Shown here in pieces: positions 12,401 to 27,000 of a stretch of DNA of 64,000 nucleotides. The position numbers and the translations under genes were made by a program. Where the stretch lies: contig CM037869.1 in the NCBI GenBank assembly GCA_021292105.1, forward strand, positions 2,823,001 through 2,887,000. Reading direction: 5' to 3'. Each line of letters starts with the position of its first letter. Positions within the stretch are counted from its first letter, which is position 1. Below the pieces are notes generated by a model. The model worked only from the letters and a program-made list of their open reading frames with translations. It did no database searches and was not told where the DNA came from. Source of the stretch: Anadara kagoshimensis (lineage: Eukaryota; Mollusca; Bivalvia; Arcoida; Arcidae).

Positions 12401-15400
12401 AGACATTATACACACTGAGTAGTATCTTTCACACATCTTAACAGGCTCAAATATACCCTTTGAACATTTACGAAAAAACAGAAATTATCACTGTGTTTGA
12501 TTGTGATGATTGTTTATGATAGACAAATCCGATTATATAAAGTGGACTGTCACATATCATATATAAACAGCGAGATATATTCTCACATTTCCAATATAAC
12601 TACCAACTACTATTTTATTGAATGAAAGGTTTTATGTTTTGTATGTAGAAACTAGTTTCCATGGAAACAAATCGAGCTGTTTTCATCTTCCTATTAATAT
12701 TTCCTTTTTTTCAAAATAAGGTTGTATATTCAATTATATTTCTTATTTGTTGTACATTACGATAAGACATATTATTATATTTATATTGCTTTTCTTTACA
12801 CTTACAGACATTGATTTCTTAGAGAATAAAGGAATGCGAACATATAATAAAACACAAACATACAGATCTATCCTTCAAAGACAACTAAAGAGCAAATACA
12901 ACATTTTGTTCGAGCATAGTCAACATTTTTAAATCCAGCAATTTTAGTTTATCACGGGAACGGCCAGCAGGGTGAGGCCGGGTGATCTGCAGGGTAAATC
13001 AAAACCCGTTTGGCTAGGTGCAATATACAATGGATAAAACCACAATGTCCAAATCACAATCCCAAAGCAAAGTAAAAACTTTAAAATTTTCAAATTTGAT
13101 TACAGACTGGGAGGTGAGGCTGGGTGCTGCGAGAAAAAACAGCTCCTGTATAGCTAGCTACAAAATTCAATGAATAAAGCAATTTGCATATAAAACAAGT
13201 TCTTGGCCATAACCATTGAAAATAAAACACAAAAATAATCAAAAACTAACATACGAATTCATGTCTAAATTATTGAGAAGCAAAGTAAACAATTTGAAAC
13301 TGACAAGTTAGGCTTAACACGTGAACTTCCTCCGGAAGGGTAAGAACCTCTTGTTTAGCTATAGCTACAACCGCCACGTGTGTAATCAAAATTGAGTGAA
13401 AGGAACATATTGGGCGTCAAATACATATAAAACATATTAAATAATTGCACTGCTTGATTTTAAATTAGAACAAAACATAGCATAAAAGAAAGTGTCACAA
13501 AAACATAGCGATCGAGATCTTTATATCGCGGGCTTGTTTGGACAGCTAGTCGGTCATGTCAGTCTAATAAGTAAAGGATGGTTGGTTGGTTGGTTGAATG
13601 TTGCTTAACGTCGCATCAGCAATTTTTCAGCTATTCGCGACGAAAACTATTTAATTAATCTCTATGGATTAATCTATGAACAATTTTGTGTATGCATGTG
13701 AAGTGCGAGTGTGTTTTATGGTCTGCCTTGTACTAGCGCGCACTCAGGGCGACTTTACCGTGCTAGCTCACAGAGTCAGTACGCCGCAGACAAGCGTACC
13801 ACTCCCCCAGTTCATTATACTGATACCAGGTGAATCAGTAAAGGCCAACAGCAAGGAAAATTCACTTTCCCACATGTGGTCCGAGCGGGACTCGAACTCA
13901 CAGCGGTGAGAGACCCTGGATTTGAAGACTGACGTCTTATCCATTAGGCCACCGCGCCCTCTTAAATAATAATAAGTAAAGGAAATTATGAGAACAAAAC
14001 AATTTGTATACAATTAAAGTAACCAATTCAACTCTTATTTGTAACAAGCATTTTCATTGGTCACATCTTCCTCCATTATCTTTCATAAAAGAATCGCCTT
14101 GTTTTCATGGACGGTAATTACAATTAAATGTTCAACTTTAATTGCCTGTTTTAAAGTTTTTGCTTTCAGATTGAAATTTTGACATTGATGTGTATGTTTG
14201 TTTTTGATTCTGGCACCAAAGTGATGTCCTGTGTTTACTAATAACAGTTGCGCTGGTTTTATATTTTGATGAAATTAAATAATTTTGTCTTTGTTGTGAA
14301 AAAATAAACGTTTTGTATACCTTATTGTTGTGCGAGTTTTATTTTCCATTGAGCAAAATGTCAAGTCTTTCATTTTCCATGACTAAAATGATTTTTTCCA
14401 TGACTATAAAATGTTAAACCATCAAAGATTTAAATAAGCAATAACTTTTAACTAAGTTTGAATGACAATACAACATATCGTTATCCTAAAACCCATAGAG
14501 ATAAGCCTGGTAAATATCTCTAAGGCAAAAATGGACTGATGTTAGACAAATAACCATGTCTAAATGAAAAAATCACGCTATGTAAACAGTAAAGGATTAC
14601 AAAAATAAACATTCATCAGACTTCTAATATTACGAGAGATTTCTAATACCTCTGGGTCGTTTCTAAGAGCAGAATAGGAAACGAAAGTGAAGGAAAACAT
14701 TATTGCCTGATCTGAATGATAGCAGAGTAAGTTGTACAGAGTTTAATGTTTATCTTTTCAATAAGAATGGCGATTAATGGCTAGATCGATAGGTTTCAGT
14801 AGCCAGATCGGTTAATAAATTCCTATTTCTTATAATTGGTACGATGTGCTAAAGGCTCGCACTGACATTCGTTTTTATTACTTTTTTATGTGAACTGATG
14901 TAAAATGTGATGGTTTTATGTTCAAAACAAGTTGCTTTGTGCTTTAAACTTAATTTCCAGGGTAACATTATAAATATTTATTTTGAAAGTACATGAATAC
15001 TTAATTGTGTCTGATTTCTAAATGTTTGCAATTTACCCGTGAATCTCGTGATAACAAACAACATTGCTACGCATGTACCTTTCACTAATCTTTTATTAGA
15101 CGGCCGTTTAGAAATACAATGCCTCCTTAAATAAATTATTTAATTACAATTTCAGTTTATGATAAAATTATTCAATACTGTTGGTTTGCTAGCCATGTTT
15201 GAATTAAAGTAACAACTTATGCCGATAAAGTTGCTAAGGCAGCATTATCGAAAACTATAAGTTCAAGTTTAATTCTTTATACTGATTTAAAACCATTTAT
15301 ACACATATATGTAAATGGTCGATGGTCAAATCATTGGAATAGCCAAGTTATACATACACCAGCCTTGTCTGGGTTTAACTCCTTTATCCAAGCACAGGAG

Positions 15401-18049
15401 GCGTAAAAATAGTTTACTGAGGCGCTGTAGAATCGGTCACAGTACATATGCACTTTCATTTATTTTGAAGGGAGAACAGCATCTACAGTTTGTCAATTGC
15501 TAAGATCAACTATCTGTCCAACGCATTTTTCCTGATTGTGGTGAACGTTAATGTTTTGGAATCACACTGTTAACCAAGTTTTAGATAATTTTGTGTTACT
15601 TTTATTCAACATCTGGTTTCTTTTCGTGATCAATGATAAATAGTTGTATTTGAGTTTCATTTTGGTGAAAGACGTCTGTATTTATTTTGATTACATGTCT
15701 ATAGTCACTAATCAATGAGACAAAACTTATTGTCTTTATATTTGCGAAGTTGTAATAAATTTATTTCATTTTTTCGTCTTTAGAATTTCACTATTTAACT
15801 TGGAGCCAAGATTACAATAAACGGTAACTAATCATAAAATTAGTGAGTAAATATAAATAGTTTGAAAAAAAACCTTTCTTCAAAGAATTCAAAGAATGAA
15901 AAAACTTTTTTCCAAGGATGAAAACAACTTTTTTTCTAATGATGAAAACAGATGACAACAGATGAAAACAACTTTTTGCAAGATAAATACGAACTTTTGT
16001 TCAAGATTTTTTTTCAAGATAAGAAATCAATACGGAGAAAACTTTTTTCCAAGGATGAAAATGTTTTTATGTTTATCGAGTATTCGTTTAATGAAATCAC
16101 GTTGAATGATCCTTGGCTTAGCTCTAACATACGTCAATAACGGGAAAATATATTTATTAGTTTTGTTGCCTTGGAAACTACTTGTATTTAATTGTAAGCG
16201 TTGTTTAATGTCATCTTTGGTTAAACTCAGTAAAATCGTGCTGCTAATTTCATTGCTTCATAAAACGGAACTTGACATACAATTTTACCAAAAAACGTTC
16301 TTTTGTCTGAATTTGATAATTAATTTAGTTATTTTGCCAAAAGTATCTCATCCGGATAAATGTTATTTATATATATTGATTTATAAGAAGAATACTTAGT
16401 TATAATATACCATACAAAAGTTGTTTTTCAATGTAAACTACATATCTACTTATTAAACTAGAAACCCAGACGCCAATATTTTTTAACTTTAGCAGCATAA
16501 CCACAGTGTCAAATCAACGCAAATATACTAATCCATCTCCAAATCACAATCGAAGACAAAGAAAAAAAATGAAATCTGAATTGAATTGAGTTAAATTGAG
16601 TTAACGTGAAGTGAGTCCATGTGCACATATTGGATACATGTACCACTTAATATTGATAGGAACATGGTACGATGTGACATGAAAAAGAAACATTTTGCAA
16701 TAATTCAACAGCTACATTTTCTTATTAAGTTATCTTTTGACATTCTTTAAAGATTTTTGTTTCAGTACTGGAATAAAAAGCAGATCTCGATACATTTCAG
16801 AACGTCAGTTAGTATTTCCAGGGTTGACATGGATATATGTGACGTCGCATAGTTCCTGCTACCTTTCATTTTTTATTTGTGTTACATGGGACAGATGTAA
16901 ACTGTCTAAACAAGGGGGTTGTTTCCATTCTCGAGCGACTGGCCTCACTTTCATGGTGGAAGCGTATGTGTTTGATTAAAGATCTACTTTGCTTTTGCAT
17001 TGTTTTTGGAAATCAACAAGCTTGAGTTTATCTAATAAAAAAGAAACGTACTTATCCATGTCCGAATCACAATCCAGAACCAGAGTAAAATCTTTGGAAC
17101 TGACAAGTTAGGTTAGACACGTGAACTTCCACCAGGGAAGTGAGGCCGGGTGTTTCGGAGGGTACGCACCCCCTGTTTAGCTAACTAAACCCGCCACGTG
17201 TGTAATCAAAACTTGTGTGAAAGGAACATGGAACTATGGGACGTCAAATATATCCAGGGAAATCCTGGACACAAGAGACATCAAACTTATCAGCAATACT
17301 GTAATGACGGCCAAAAAACTTTTTGAGGGTCTTGATAAGCCTAGGCTTGCAATATCCCTGGGACAAATTTTTTTTTGCAAGCAGCTTTTTGTACAAATTC
17401 CTTATACTGATATAAAATATTTACATCACAACGTGTTGGATACTTAATTGGTTTGGATGATTTATCCAAACGTTTGACCAAGACTTTCTCCTCAAAAGGC
17501 AAAAGACAAAGACAAACATATATATTTTATGAAGATGAATTTTCAGTATGGTAGAGAAATTTTCTCAATAACACTCACCACTTTGCACCTACAGAAGTCG
17601 ATAAGTATACAACGACGTATATAAGAACCTAGCAGAATTCAACGCAAAATTATAACCTAACCGAGTGTTAGGTACCTTGTCACCAGCAAAAACCCGCATG
17701 GAGCGAAAGGCCGCGAATGGTCGGCGGGAGTAGCGGTGAGAATTAGCTTGTCGGCTGATGACCGAGAATTAGCTTGTCACCAGTTCTACATTTAAAAACC
17801 ATTGCAACATTCTAATGATTACTGGTAACTCTTGAATTGTGAAACCTCTATATTGTAAGTAGAGCCAGCGATGAATTTTATAAAGTTGTATTTTAACATT
17901 TTTAAAAAATTGCGTATAATATATTAATGATACGCGATATTAATTAAAATTATTACCTCGCAGACAATGATGCATTTTAAAATTTCTTTAGAATCCGTTT
18001 TTAGATTTATATTTCTTCGTATATTTGAGCAGAAATAATATCATGCACG

Positions 18050-18085
<36 letters not shown>

Positions 18086-21000
18086 GCTACAAATATATTT
18101 TGTGCATATTGTTATATAAAATTTGTGTATCACGAAAAAACCCGTATAGATGACAGTATGGGTGAGTTGGTGGTGTCTTTGTCCTAATATATTATGTAAA
18201 ATGTTAAAAAAATATAAATATAATCATAATAATAATAATAATTTGATGGGTTATAAAAATTAGGTTCCAAACAAAAACTCGCATTTCAATTTTTTTTCAA
18301 AAGTCAATATTTCTCAAACAATAAGCATTTCATATGTATTTTTTCCAAAAGTCAATATTTCTCAAACAACAATAAGCATTTATTTTTTCTCAAAAGTCAA
18401 TATTTTTCATCAATGAACAAGAGCAGAAAAAACGCATCAGATTGATTTTGTTATTTTATCATAAAAATCTTAACAACGAAGCAGACATAAACACATTTAA
18501 ACACCTCAGTAGCCGTCAACATAACCATTGTCACATTTGACCAGATATAGCTCTAATGGACAATGATGTTTATTTTTATGAAAAAGCGTAAATTAGATAA
18601 AACAGAATATATTCTATTTCTAAAACAACATAAATTTTGACGGAGAAACTATTCAGTGCCCTGTCCGTCAGTACGATAGACAGTAAATCGTGTTTTGACG
18701 TTAAATCGATGCCTTTATTGGTTTAGAACAAACCATCTGTTTTCATTAAATGTCCCTCACAGAGTTTACTGTTACAAAATAAATCGACAACTTTCAAATA
18801 TATGTCATGTTAAAGAACTTTTCTAATCATCACATTTTTATCGCCAATATATTACATTAAGCAAGCTAGGAATAAAAGGGTTAATACAAAACAGTTGCGA
18901 TTCGATTAAGATTCTTTTAAAAATTTTGTATAATTGTTTATTTAAAAATATATAATTTCAAAATGTTTTATGGCCGTCGTCACATTATTATTGTCTGCAT
19001 ACAGAATTTCCCTGGATATATTTGACGCCACATAGTTCCATGTTCCTTCACGTACGTGGCAGGTGTAGCTAATAACAGGAGATGTTATCCGTAACGGAGC
19101 ACCCAGCCTCAGTTCTCTGGTGGAAGTCCAAGTGTTTGACATGACAGTTTCAAAGTTTTTACTTTGCTCCAGATTTGTAATTCAAACATGGAACAGTATG
19201 ATTGTTTTAGATTCATAGCTGAAAACACGTACAATTACAAATATAGATACGAAAACGACAAAACGATAATCATAAGAAAACAACATTATATTATTACACG
19301 TGCAAACAATTGATTCTGAACAGGCAAAACGTTTAAAATATAATACAGTCTCTAATGGTGTCAAGAGACTTAGTTTGCCAAAATGGTTAAAAGCGAGTGT
19401 TTACGAATCGCAGTGCCTCTCAATGCTTAGGCTCGGATTGCACTGGGGTGGTCTTTTTGTTAAAACTTTAAATCAACAATCGAAGTTATGCCACCTCTGT
19501 TGAATTTAATCACAACCACGTATTTCAAACCTTCTAGATATGTCATATAATGTCCAAAAGCAGGGTAGAATTTATACGCCAAGAACTCTGAACATTGTAC
19601 TGAGGACATTGTTAAAATAAATATTTTGCCACGTCATCTTTATCTTATGACCTTCTGATATATGTGTATAACACTTGACTGAGAAGTAAAACCCCATTCA
19701 ATCCAATCGATATGGAATTATATTATCGGGTACTCTTCAGTAAATGAGATTTGAATTTAAAATTTTTGTTTCTGCATTGTTTTTGTTAAATGTGTGGTCA
19801 AATTATGAGTACATCAACCTCATTACTTATCATCACTTTTGTTCCTGTCTACAATTAAGAATGTAACAATCGCTTGTTGCAAAAGGTTGTAACAGGAACT
19901 GTCATTGTATCTTGACAACCATTTCCCATCCAAATTATGGCGTTTTTTTGACAGTGGTCAAAGTTTGACTGTAATTTGGGTTTGTTCTCTGAAAAATGAC
20001 AAATCATATTTTTGTTATGAAAAACGGAGAATTGGAAATTTTTCAGAATGTATAATTAGCGGAAAATTATAGCAAATTATGTCTCGTATGCAAAATATGT
20101 AATTTTATAATAATATTAAGATAAAGATGAACATTACAATACTTATTTCTATGAAGTATGGTTCATTGCATGGGTTTTTTGTGTATTTTGCCAGGTATGC
20201 GAGATTTTACTGCTTGTTTTAAACAAGAAAAAAATTTGTAACTGAGAACGTGTACTTGGCAGCAAAGTAATCAAGAACACAAAACGATAGAACCAAAACA
20301 TACACTGGAAACCCTGATTTAAAAACACGTCATTTAACGAGACTTCAGTAGTGTAGTTTTAAATTTTCAGCTAAATACAAAATTTAAAGAATTGATGACA
20401 AGATGTTTAACCAATTTAAAAATACTCTATTAAGAAGCAAAAAAATGCAGCAATAGTAATCTATCAATAATCACCATATTGTTAGTTCCTGACATAAATA
20501 TGATTTTGGCAAATAGTACACCGATATAAGACGGAAACTCTCAGGTGTAGGTCACAACAGATGAAAGGAGACTATAACAGTACACCCACAGTTTTTTAAA
20601 ATTAAGAATAAGAATATACAAAACAAGGCAAAACTATGATCGAGCCAACAACTATGTAGATATTCGTTTCCCTCTGTATTGAAAAGACCTATGTACTCAC
20701 ACATTCTTCTGTACTGGTATTTTTTAATAATAGCACAGGTATAACACAATGCCATAGGTTAATATAACAACTGACTCGACGGGATTAAAACGACACATAT
20801 TGGCACTTTGTACTCTATTAAGGAATAATCAAGAAAGTTATTTTTCAAACAAAAAAGAAAAGAAAGAATGAAAAAAGAAAACAATATAACTAACCTCTAA
20901 GCCTGTCTTCTCTGGGTCTACTCTTGCTCCGATTTTGTCAAGGCAGAAGAATATAAGGCAGAATCCTATAAACCCTAACACAAGATAGGCACACATTAAC

Positions 21001-24000
21001 TTCCATAAATCTGGAAATATCTCCGGCATTCCTGAAAAATATACAATAAATAAAGATTTGTAACTTTTAAACCACTGAACCCTAACTCAAGATAGGCACA
21101 CATTAACTTCTATAAATCTGAAAATATCTCCAGCATTCCTGGAAAATAGATTAAAAAATAGTTGTAACATCAAAACCGCTTAACCTTAAAGTACTTGCAA
21201 GAAGACAATTACATGGTCTTTTTGTATTATCAATCAGATTTTTTCCACAGGTGGATGAAGCTAGCTAGACATCAGACGATTCTTGTCGTTGTAGAACACT
21301 CAATTTTACTTTTGGGGGTTTAATTTAGATATGAAGCAGTATGTTTGTGCTTTATGTATTGCTGCTTTGGTTTTTTCATGTCTCATTGTGTTCTTGCTCT
21401 TATTAGTTATTCCAAGGGGACAGGAATTCAGCTACACATTACTTCATTTATTTCTTTGTTATTACTTGAAACAAACAACCAATATGGACTATGGACAAGT
21501 AAATGTTTAAATAACAAAACTATTTCTCACACCTGTGACATGGAAATCCCTCATTTTTACCCATGTGGGATTTCCTTGTCTCACCCTAGGGTTGAGACAG
21601 GCTACACGCTGAATTTCCCGCGTAGCTCTACATGCTCTGGATTTATCGTTGAGAGGAGTTAATAAGTTGAGAATAGTTCCGAAGTCAACCAACAAGTTCT
21701 CAACGTCACAATCGCTTACACACGCTTAATTGATGACGTCACAATCATTTTACGTGAAAACGTCAACAAAAATCGATTACGTCATTTTCAGCAGGCACGG
21801 ATAGTGACATGAAAACTTAACATTTAATGCATTTTTTTGTTTACACGTCATGTTTAATGTTGCAAATGTGTGAGAAAAAGAATCCTACACCAGTAACAGG
21901 GTAAGACAGAGATATCTCAAACTCGGATGAATATTTTCCTGACAGGGTAAGACAGAGATATCTCAAACTCGGATGAATATTTTCAGGAAAATATTCATCC
22001 TCGTTTGAGATATCTCTGTCTTACCCTGTTACCGGTGTAAGATTCTATTTGTCTTCTATGTCATAACAAAATCTTCCTACTGATTAATTACATATTATTT
22101 AAGGACATACTTTACAATCAAACGTGACATAAGTTCATCTATGTTTTAAGGGCGTTTTCCTAGCCTAATATTCCAGTATACCCTCATAGGAAAAGAATTA
22201 CAGATGTAATTTGTAATGTTTCTAGTTAAATTTCATGGTGGTAGTTTATTTTATTTATCGTTTGCAAAGTTTTTACTTTGCTTTTTTGGATAACGAACCG
22301 AACATGGACATATGTGCCTGCTTGATTTCTTTATTGTTTTGTATAGTTTGTTTCATGGGCTATATCACAGGACACTTATTCGTACAAACAACCAATTTCA
22401 AATAATGGAACGTCTAATATTTAAACAAAAAACTTCTTCTAAAAAATTATATGTAACAAAATCTTCGTGATGATCATTTACAAATTATTTAGGGGCATAC
22501 TTAACCATCAAATATGGCATTATTTCATCTTTGATTTAAGAGGATTTTTCTAAGCTATTATCTCAGTAGACCATCAAAGAAAATGAATGTACAGACAATA
22601 ATGCCAAGATGTAATTCTGTGTACAGTACAGTATTTCTTTTTACATATTATGGTGGTTATTTACTCAGCGTGACGTAATTACTTATGGTCGTCTATGATT
22701 TGGTTTTTGAATTATTGGTGTTGGGGCAATTATATGATACAGATTTGTATAAGTTCTATAATTTTATTTGACATTGTTGTGAAATAAATGACCACGTTAC
22801 TTTTGTTATAATCGGCACACTTTAACTGCTAAAGTAACTGCCAGACTATTTAGCGATTGTATACATTGTTGGTTCATTCTTATAGGGAAAGACGTTATCA
22901 ACTGGAACTTTTCATCTATAATTAATTTGCAAGTTTTTAAGGTTTTAATTTAATTAATATTTCTATTTTGTACAGTTTTTCTTTCCTTTTGGAATTGATT
23001 TTTGGACATGGACAGGTATTTTATGTGCTTGACTGTTGTCTATAAAATATATGACGCACAAATCACGAAACGGTGTGATCGAGCATGGCGCCTTTATCTT
23101 CGTGTATATAACGTGAAATGATAAAAACTGTGTTGCCACAGACGAGGCCATGTTTTACATAGGTAGCAGTTATGACCGTACAAAATTATATTGCATCCGT
23201 GGAAATCAATATGATCGATAAATCATGGCTGAGGATCATTAACAAGGTGTAAAAGTTAATTCTGAACATTACATACATTCTGTATTTAAACCATTTCTTA
23301 ACAAACATGTTCCAAGATTGTTTAATGACCAAGAAATGTTATGGTGTTTCATCAGGACTCGGCGTCTAGTCATACGTCTAAGACACCATTGCATTTTTTA
23401 CGAAATGTAAAGTCAGTTACATAACACCATCTGGGTGGTGCCAAAAAGTCCCTATTGCGCCCCCTTGGATTACAGTATCTTCGAAATAATATGGTTTAAC
23501 AAGACCTGTCAAAGATGAATGGAAGAAGCTGGAATAGAGCTACATAAATAAGACACTTTCTAGTTGATCAAAGCGTTGTTTATTACTGCCAAAATTTGTT
23601 ACAATGAAATCTGAATTAGTAAAGATGATTTTGTAAATCAAAACTGTTACGTTATAAATTGAACAGGTCTTGTAGTAGGCCATTTCGGAATAACGTCCCT
23701 CATTGAAGACAAAGTGGATTTTGATTTCAAATGTCTGATTATACTGATATTATATTATATCCTTATGTTATAGCCATTATTTATAATGTTTATAATTTTT
23801 ACGTGTTGTAGCTACTTAGGATGCCTGTACATTGTCATCAAATAACTTATCTATCTCCTACAATTACATGAAATAACGTTCAGGCTTTCCTGTTTGATAA
23901 ATGTCAAAGTAAAGTCCCAACTTGATTACTATGTAGTCTGTTAAGTGATTGATTATGTAGTTACATATATAAACTACACAATCCATTATCAATATTGGTT

Positions 24001-27000
24001 TCCTAAAAACTGTTTGGTATACTTGAAATAAGTCATAAAGCGGACCCCGATTTATATGAAGTAACCGGTTGGTCATTATTATAATCTGAAACAAAAAAAA
24101 CATTCCGGTCCATGTCCAAGTCACAATTCCAAAGCAAGACAAAATCGTTGAATAGTAGCAAATTAAGTTTAATGTATAATAAAAACGTGGCACGAGGAGA
24201 GACAAAACAACGCCCATCGACAGGTTGTCTTCACTGAAACATTAGATAGACATTACATCTTATGGAAAATTTGTTCACAATCTCAATAGTGTGGTGCAAG
24301 TACTTAAACAGACTTATTAACAACCTTATATATCACTGCTAGGCAGAATTAACGGTTACAGTATTTGGGTTTTTCATTCATTGCAATAGCTGTTAACGAC
24401 GAACCCAATCCAATAAGGTTTTTGAAAACTTTTTTCACACCATGAACAATATTTTTCATATTCAAAAACGATAAAACTTTATAATTGCTAAGTTTTTCTG
24501 AAATACATTATCATAAAACAATTAAGGAGATAAAAAGTGTTTCTGTCAGTTTTTACCTCGCTTTTTATGTCACCTGGTAATGAACTGGTATGTTTGTTTT
24601 CATTGTCCGAATTCTTTTTGAAATAAATTCGTATTTAAAGATCACAAATTGCGAAATCAATGTTATAATGCTGATTTCTTTTTAATCAACAATAAAAGAT
24701 ATTACATTGCCATAACAAATATTGAATCCAATTACACTGTAGTTATAGCTGCTAATAATTTTTCATATTCAATGGTGTGTACTATGAAGGAGTAAGTTCT
24801 AAATCAGAAAAAGAAGATTGCTGGAAAATGATTTCACAGGATCACCCACACGTAGGTACACCACGCGTAAATATATGAGCTGACAAGACCAAGGATCGCA
24901 TTCTTTAACCCTTATCATCATTGATTCCTGGCACAACATTTCTTCGATTTATTATACCAGGTGTGAATTTATACCAATTATTGAACAGTCTCGTGGTAGA
25001 CCATCTATTTCGATTGGTGAAAAGATTCTCTTATTTGTGTTAAAATTCATATTATGGCCTCTCTTAGACTACGGATGTGTTTCAGTAATATATTTTTGTA
25101 AGTAAACATGTTTTGACAATCTTAAAATCATGTTTCTTAAAAATACATCAATTGGTTTTTTTCTTGTTAGTCACATCATTAGCCTGATCCTGCGCAATTT
25201 ATTGCAAAACATTTAAACAAACTAAATTTAGAACTAGATTTATGAAAATAAATCGGAAATTTAGTGAAATAAATTTGATTCCTTTTCTCTTATTTCAACA
25301 TCCTAAAAATATTTCGATTTCCACACATTTTGCCCGAGTACTCCTGATGAAGAATAATATTTCTAGTGCTGACAAATTGAAAAATGTTTAGTAATAGTTA
25401 CTTTTATCAAAAACACAATGGGAACGTTCTGGTCAATTAATAACAAACACTTATCCTTGAACTTTTAGTTCATAATTTATTTCATATTTTAAATATTTCT
25501 TAATTTGTACGATTTACTTAGTAATACGTACATGTTTCAATATTGAAGATTCGCACTTCATAAAAAATCTAACTAACATTGGCATAGACATTAGCCGGTA
25601 TGTTTGTGTTCAATTACATGGAAACTGTTCCATTCTGTGGTAATTATATCAAAACTTATCAATTAAATAAAACACACATACCAGGTCATGTCCAAGTTAA
25701 AATTTAAATTACCTTAAAATTAAGGTATATTCCCTAATTATTCCCTAATTAAAGTTTAGTGAAATATATTTTGATCCATCCTTTGAGTATCAATTCAACA
25801 AAAACATTAGTTCCACAATTTTGGTCCAAGGAATACTGATGACGGATTGTATTTTCCGAAACAGCCGTCCAGTGCTGTGAAATTAAAACTGGTATAATAT
25901 GTAATTTTATATACAACCTAATCTGTTAATTCATTTTCTAGCACAAATAAGCAATAAATAGTTGTCACTGATGTTTTGGTGGGCTTTGATATGATTTTTC
26001 AAATCAAGCAAACAAGAACATTTATTTGACCTAGAAATTTCATTACATACGGAGTATCTATTTTCAACTTGATAAATTGATTAATTTGGAGTAAATATCA
26101 TTCCTTTCTGTTTGAAATAATATTCCTACATGACAAATTATTGTCTTTTCTTCGCGTCAGTAACGAAACTAACAATGTCATATTTCATAAGTTCCCGATT
26201 ACATTGGTTCGATAAAAAGTGATAAAAATACAAAACTTACTATAGCTCCATATTTTGGGACTGATGTTTGTATTTAGAGAGGCAACAACTATCGATTGTG
26301 ACCTCGGATGATTTTTCCCAAAAAAGTAGAAAAGCCTCATATCACTGTAGTGAATTAACAATTGTTTTGGTTTCTTTCTATGAAAAAGTTTACAGAACAA
26401 ACTCCACTTCTTATCTTGAAGTCTATCTCTATAAATTTAATTCAAGTACAGAAATAAGCGATGAGCAGACGTAACTCATCTTTTGGCAGGCTTTATCTAT
26501 CAAATAAAAGAAGTAATAACAACAAAAGAAACCAGGATTTGACATGACCTCTCAAATAAAGCAAGTGATTGGTAAAACAAGAAAAAAAGTACTTTTATTG
26601 TACAACTTATGACCTAGAAACTTCATTACTTTGGCGGAATCTATTGTCAACTTGATTAATGGATTATTTCTGTGTAAACAGCCTTCATTCTTTACAGGAA
26701 GACTTTTAACTGTTTAAAAAATCACAGCCTTTTCGTCGCCTCAGTTACAAAACTATATTTTTTTATATTTTAATACAAATGTCTTTCTGTACTGTTTCCA
26801 TAGAAAACTTAAAAATGATAAATGAAAAACTACCTTACTTTAACTCAACATCTTGGGACCTGTGTATGTATCTTATTGATTTTAGTGTGAACTCGGTTGA
26901 TATAAAATCTGACCGAGTTTTAATAAAGCAGTGTAGTTTATACACGGGCTTGAGATGTTAGTTTGCACTCAAATGACAAGATGATGTCTCACCGAGATTT

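Larger units (their letters stand above)
10789..20894 (-). other. UNC93-like intron 2: repeats, no other gene
   Basis: Family A copies lie at 11175-11310 (+), 11890-12240 (+, split by a family C insertion), 12960-13430 (+, three pieces in a row), 14140-14205 (-), 16520-16690 (+), 16780-17030 (-), 17040-17370 (+) and 18955-19215 (-). Also present are a tRNA-SINE (13579-13970), a degenerate tandem run with AAAACTTTTTTCCAAGGATG at 15890-16065, an AAT microsatellite (18051-18085), and a threefold 50-bp pattern AAAAGTCAATATTTCTCAAA at 18283-18415. The rest, including 19470-20550, shows nothing I can name. Confidence 0.6.

Noticed and set aside
13885..13960. Functional tRNA gene on the minus strand
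   Set aside because: Boxes A and B are present, but the anticodon arm does not fold well. The sequence continues into a SINE core with its own target-site duplication.
15952..16399. Two overlapping frames of 62 and 97 codons
   Set aside because: The first is generated by a degenerate AAACTTTTTTCCAAGGATGA tandem pattern. The second has no homology and composition typical of the intron.
23864..24217. 117-codon minus-strand frame with hydrophobic segments
   Set aside because: It overlaps a family A copy, has AT-driven composition (Ile, Tyr, Leu), no recognisable motif and no splice context.
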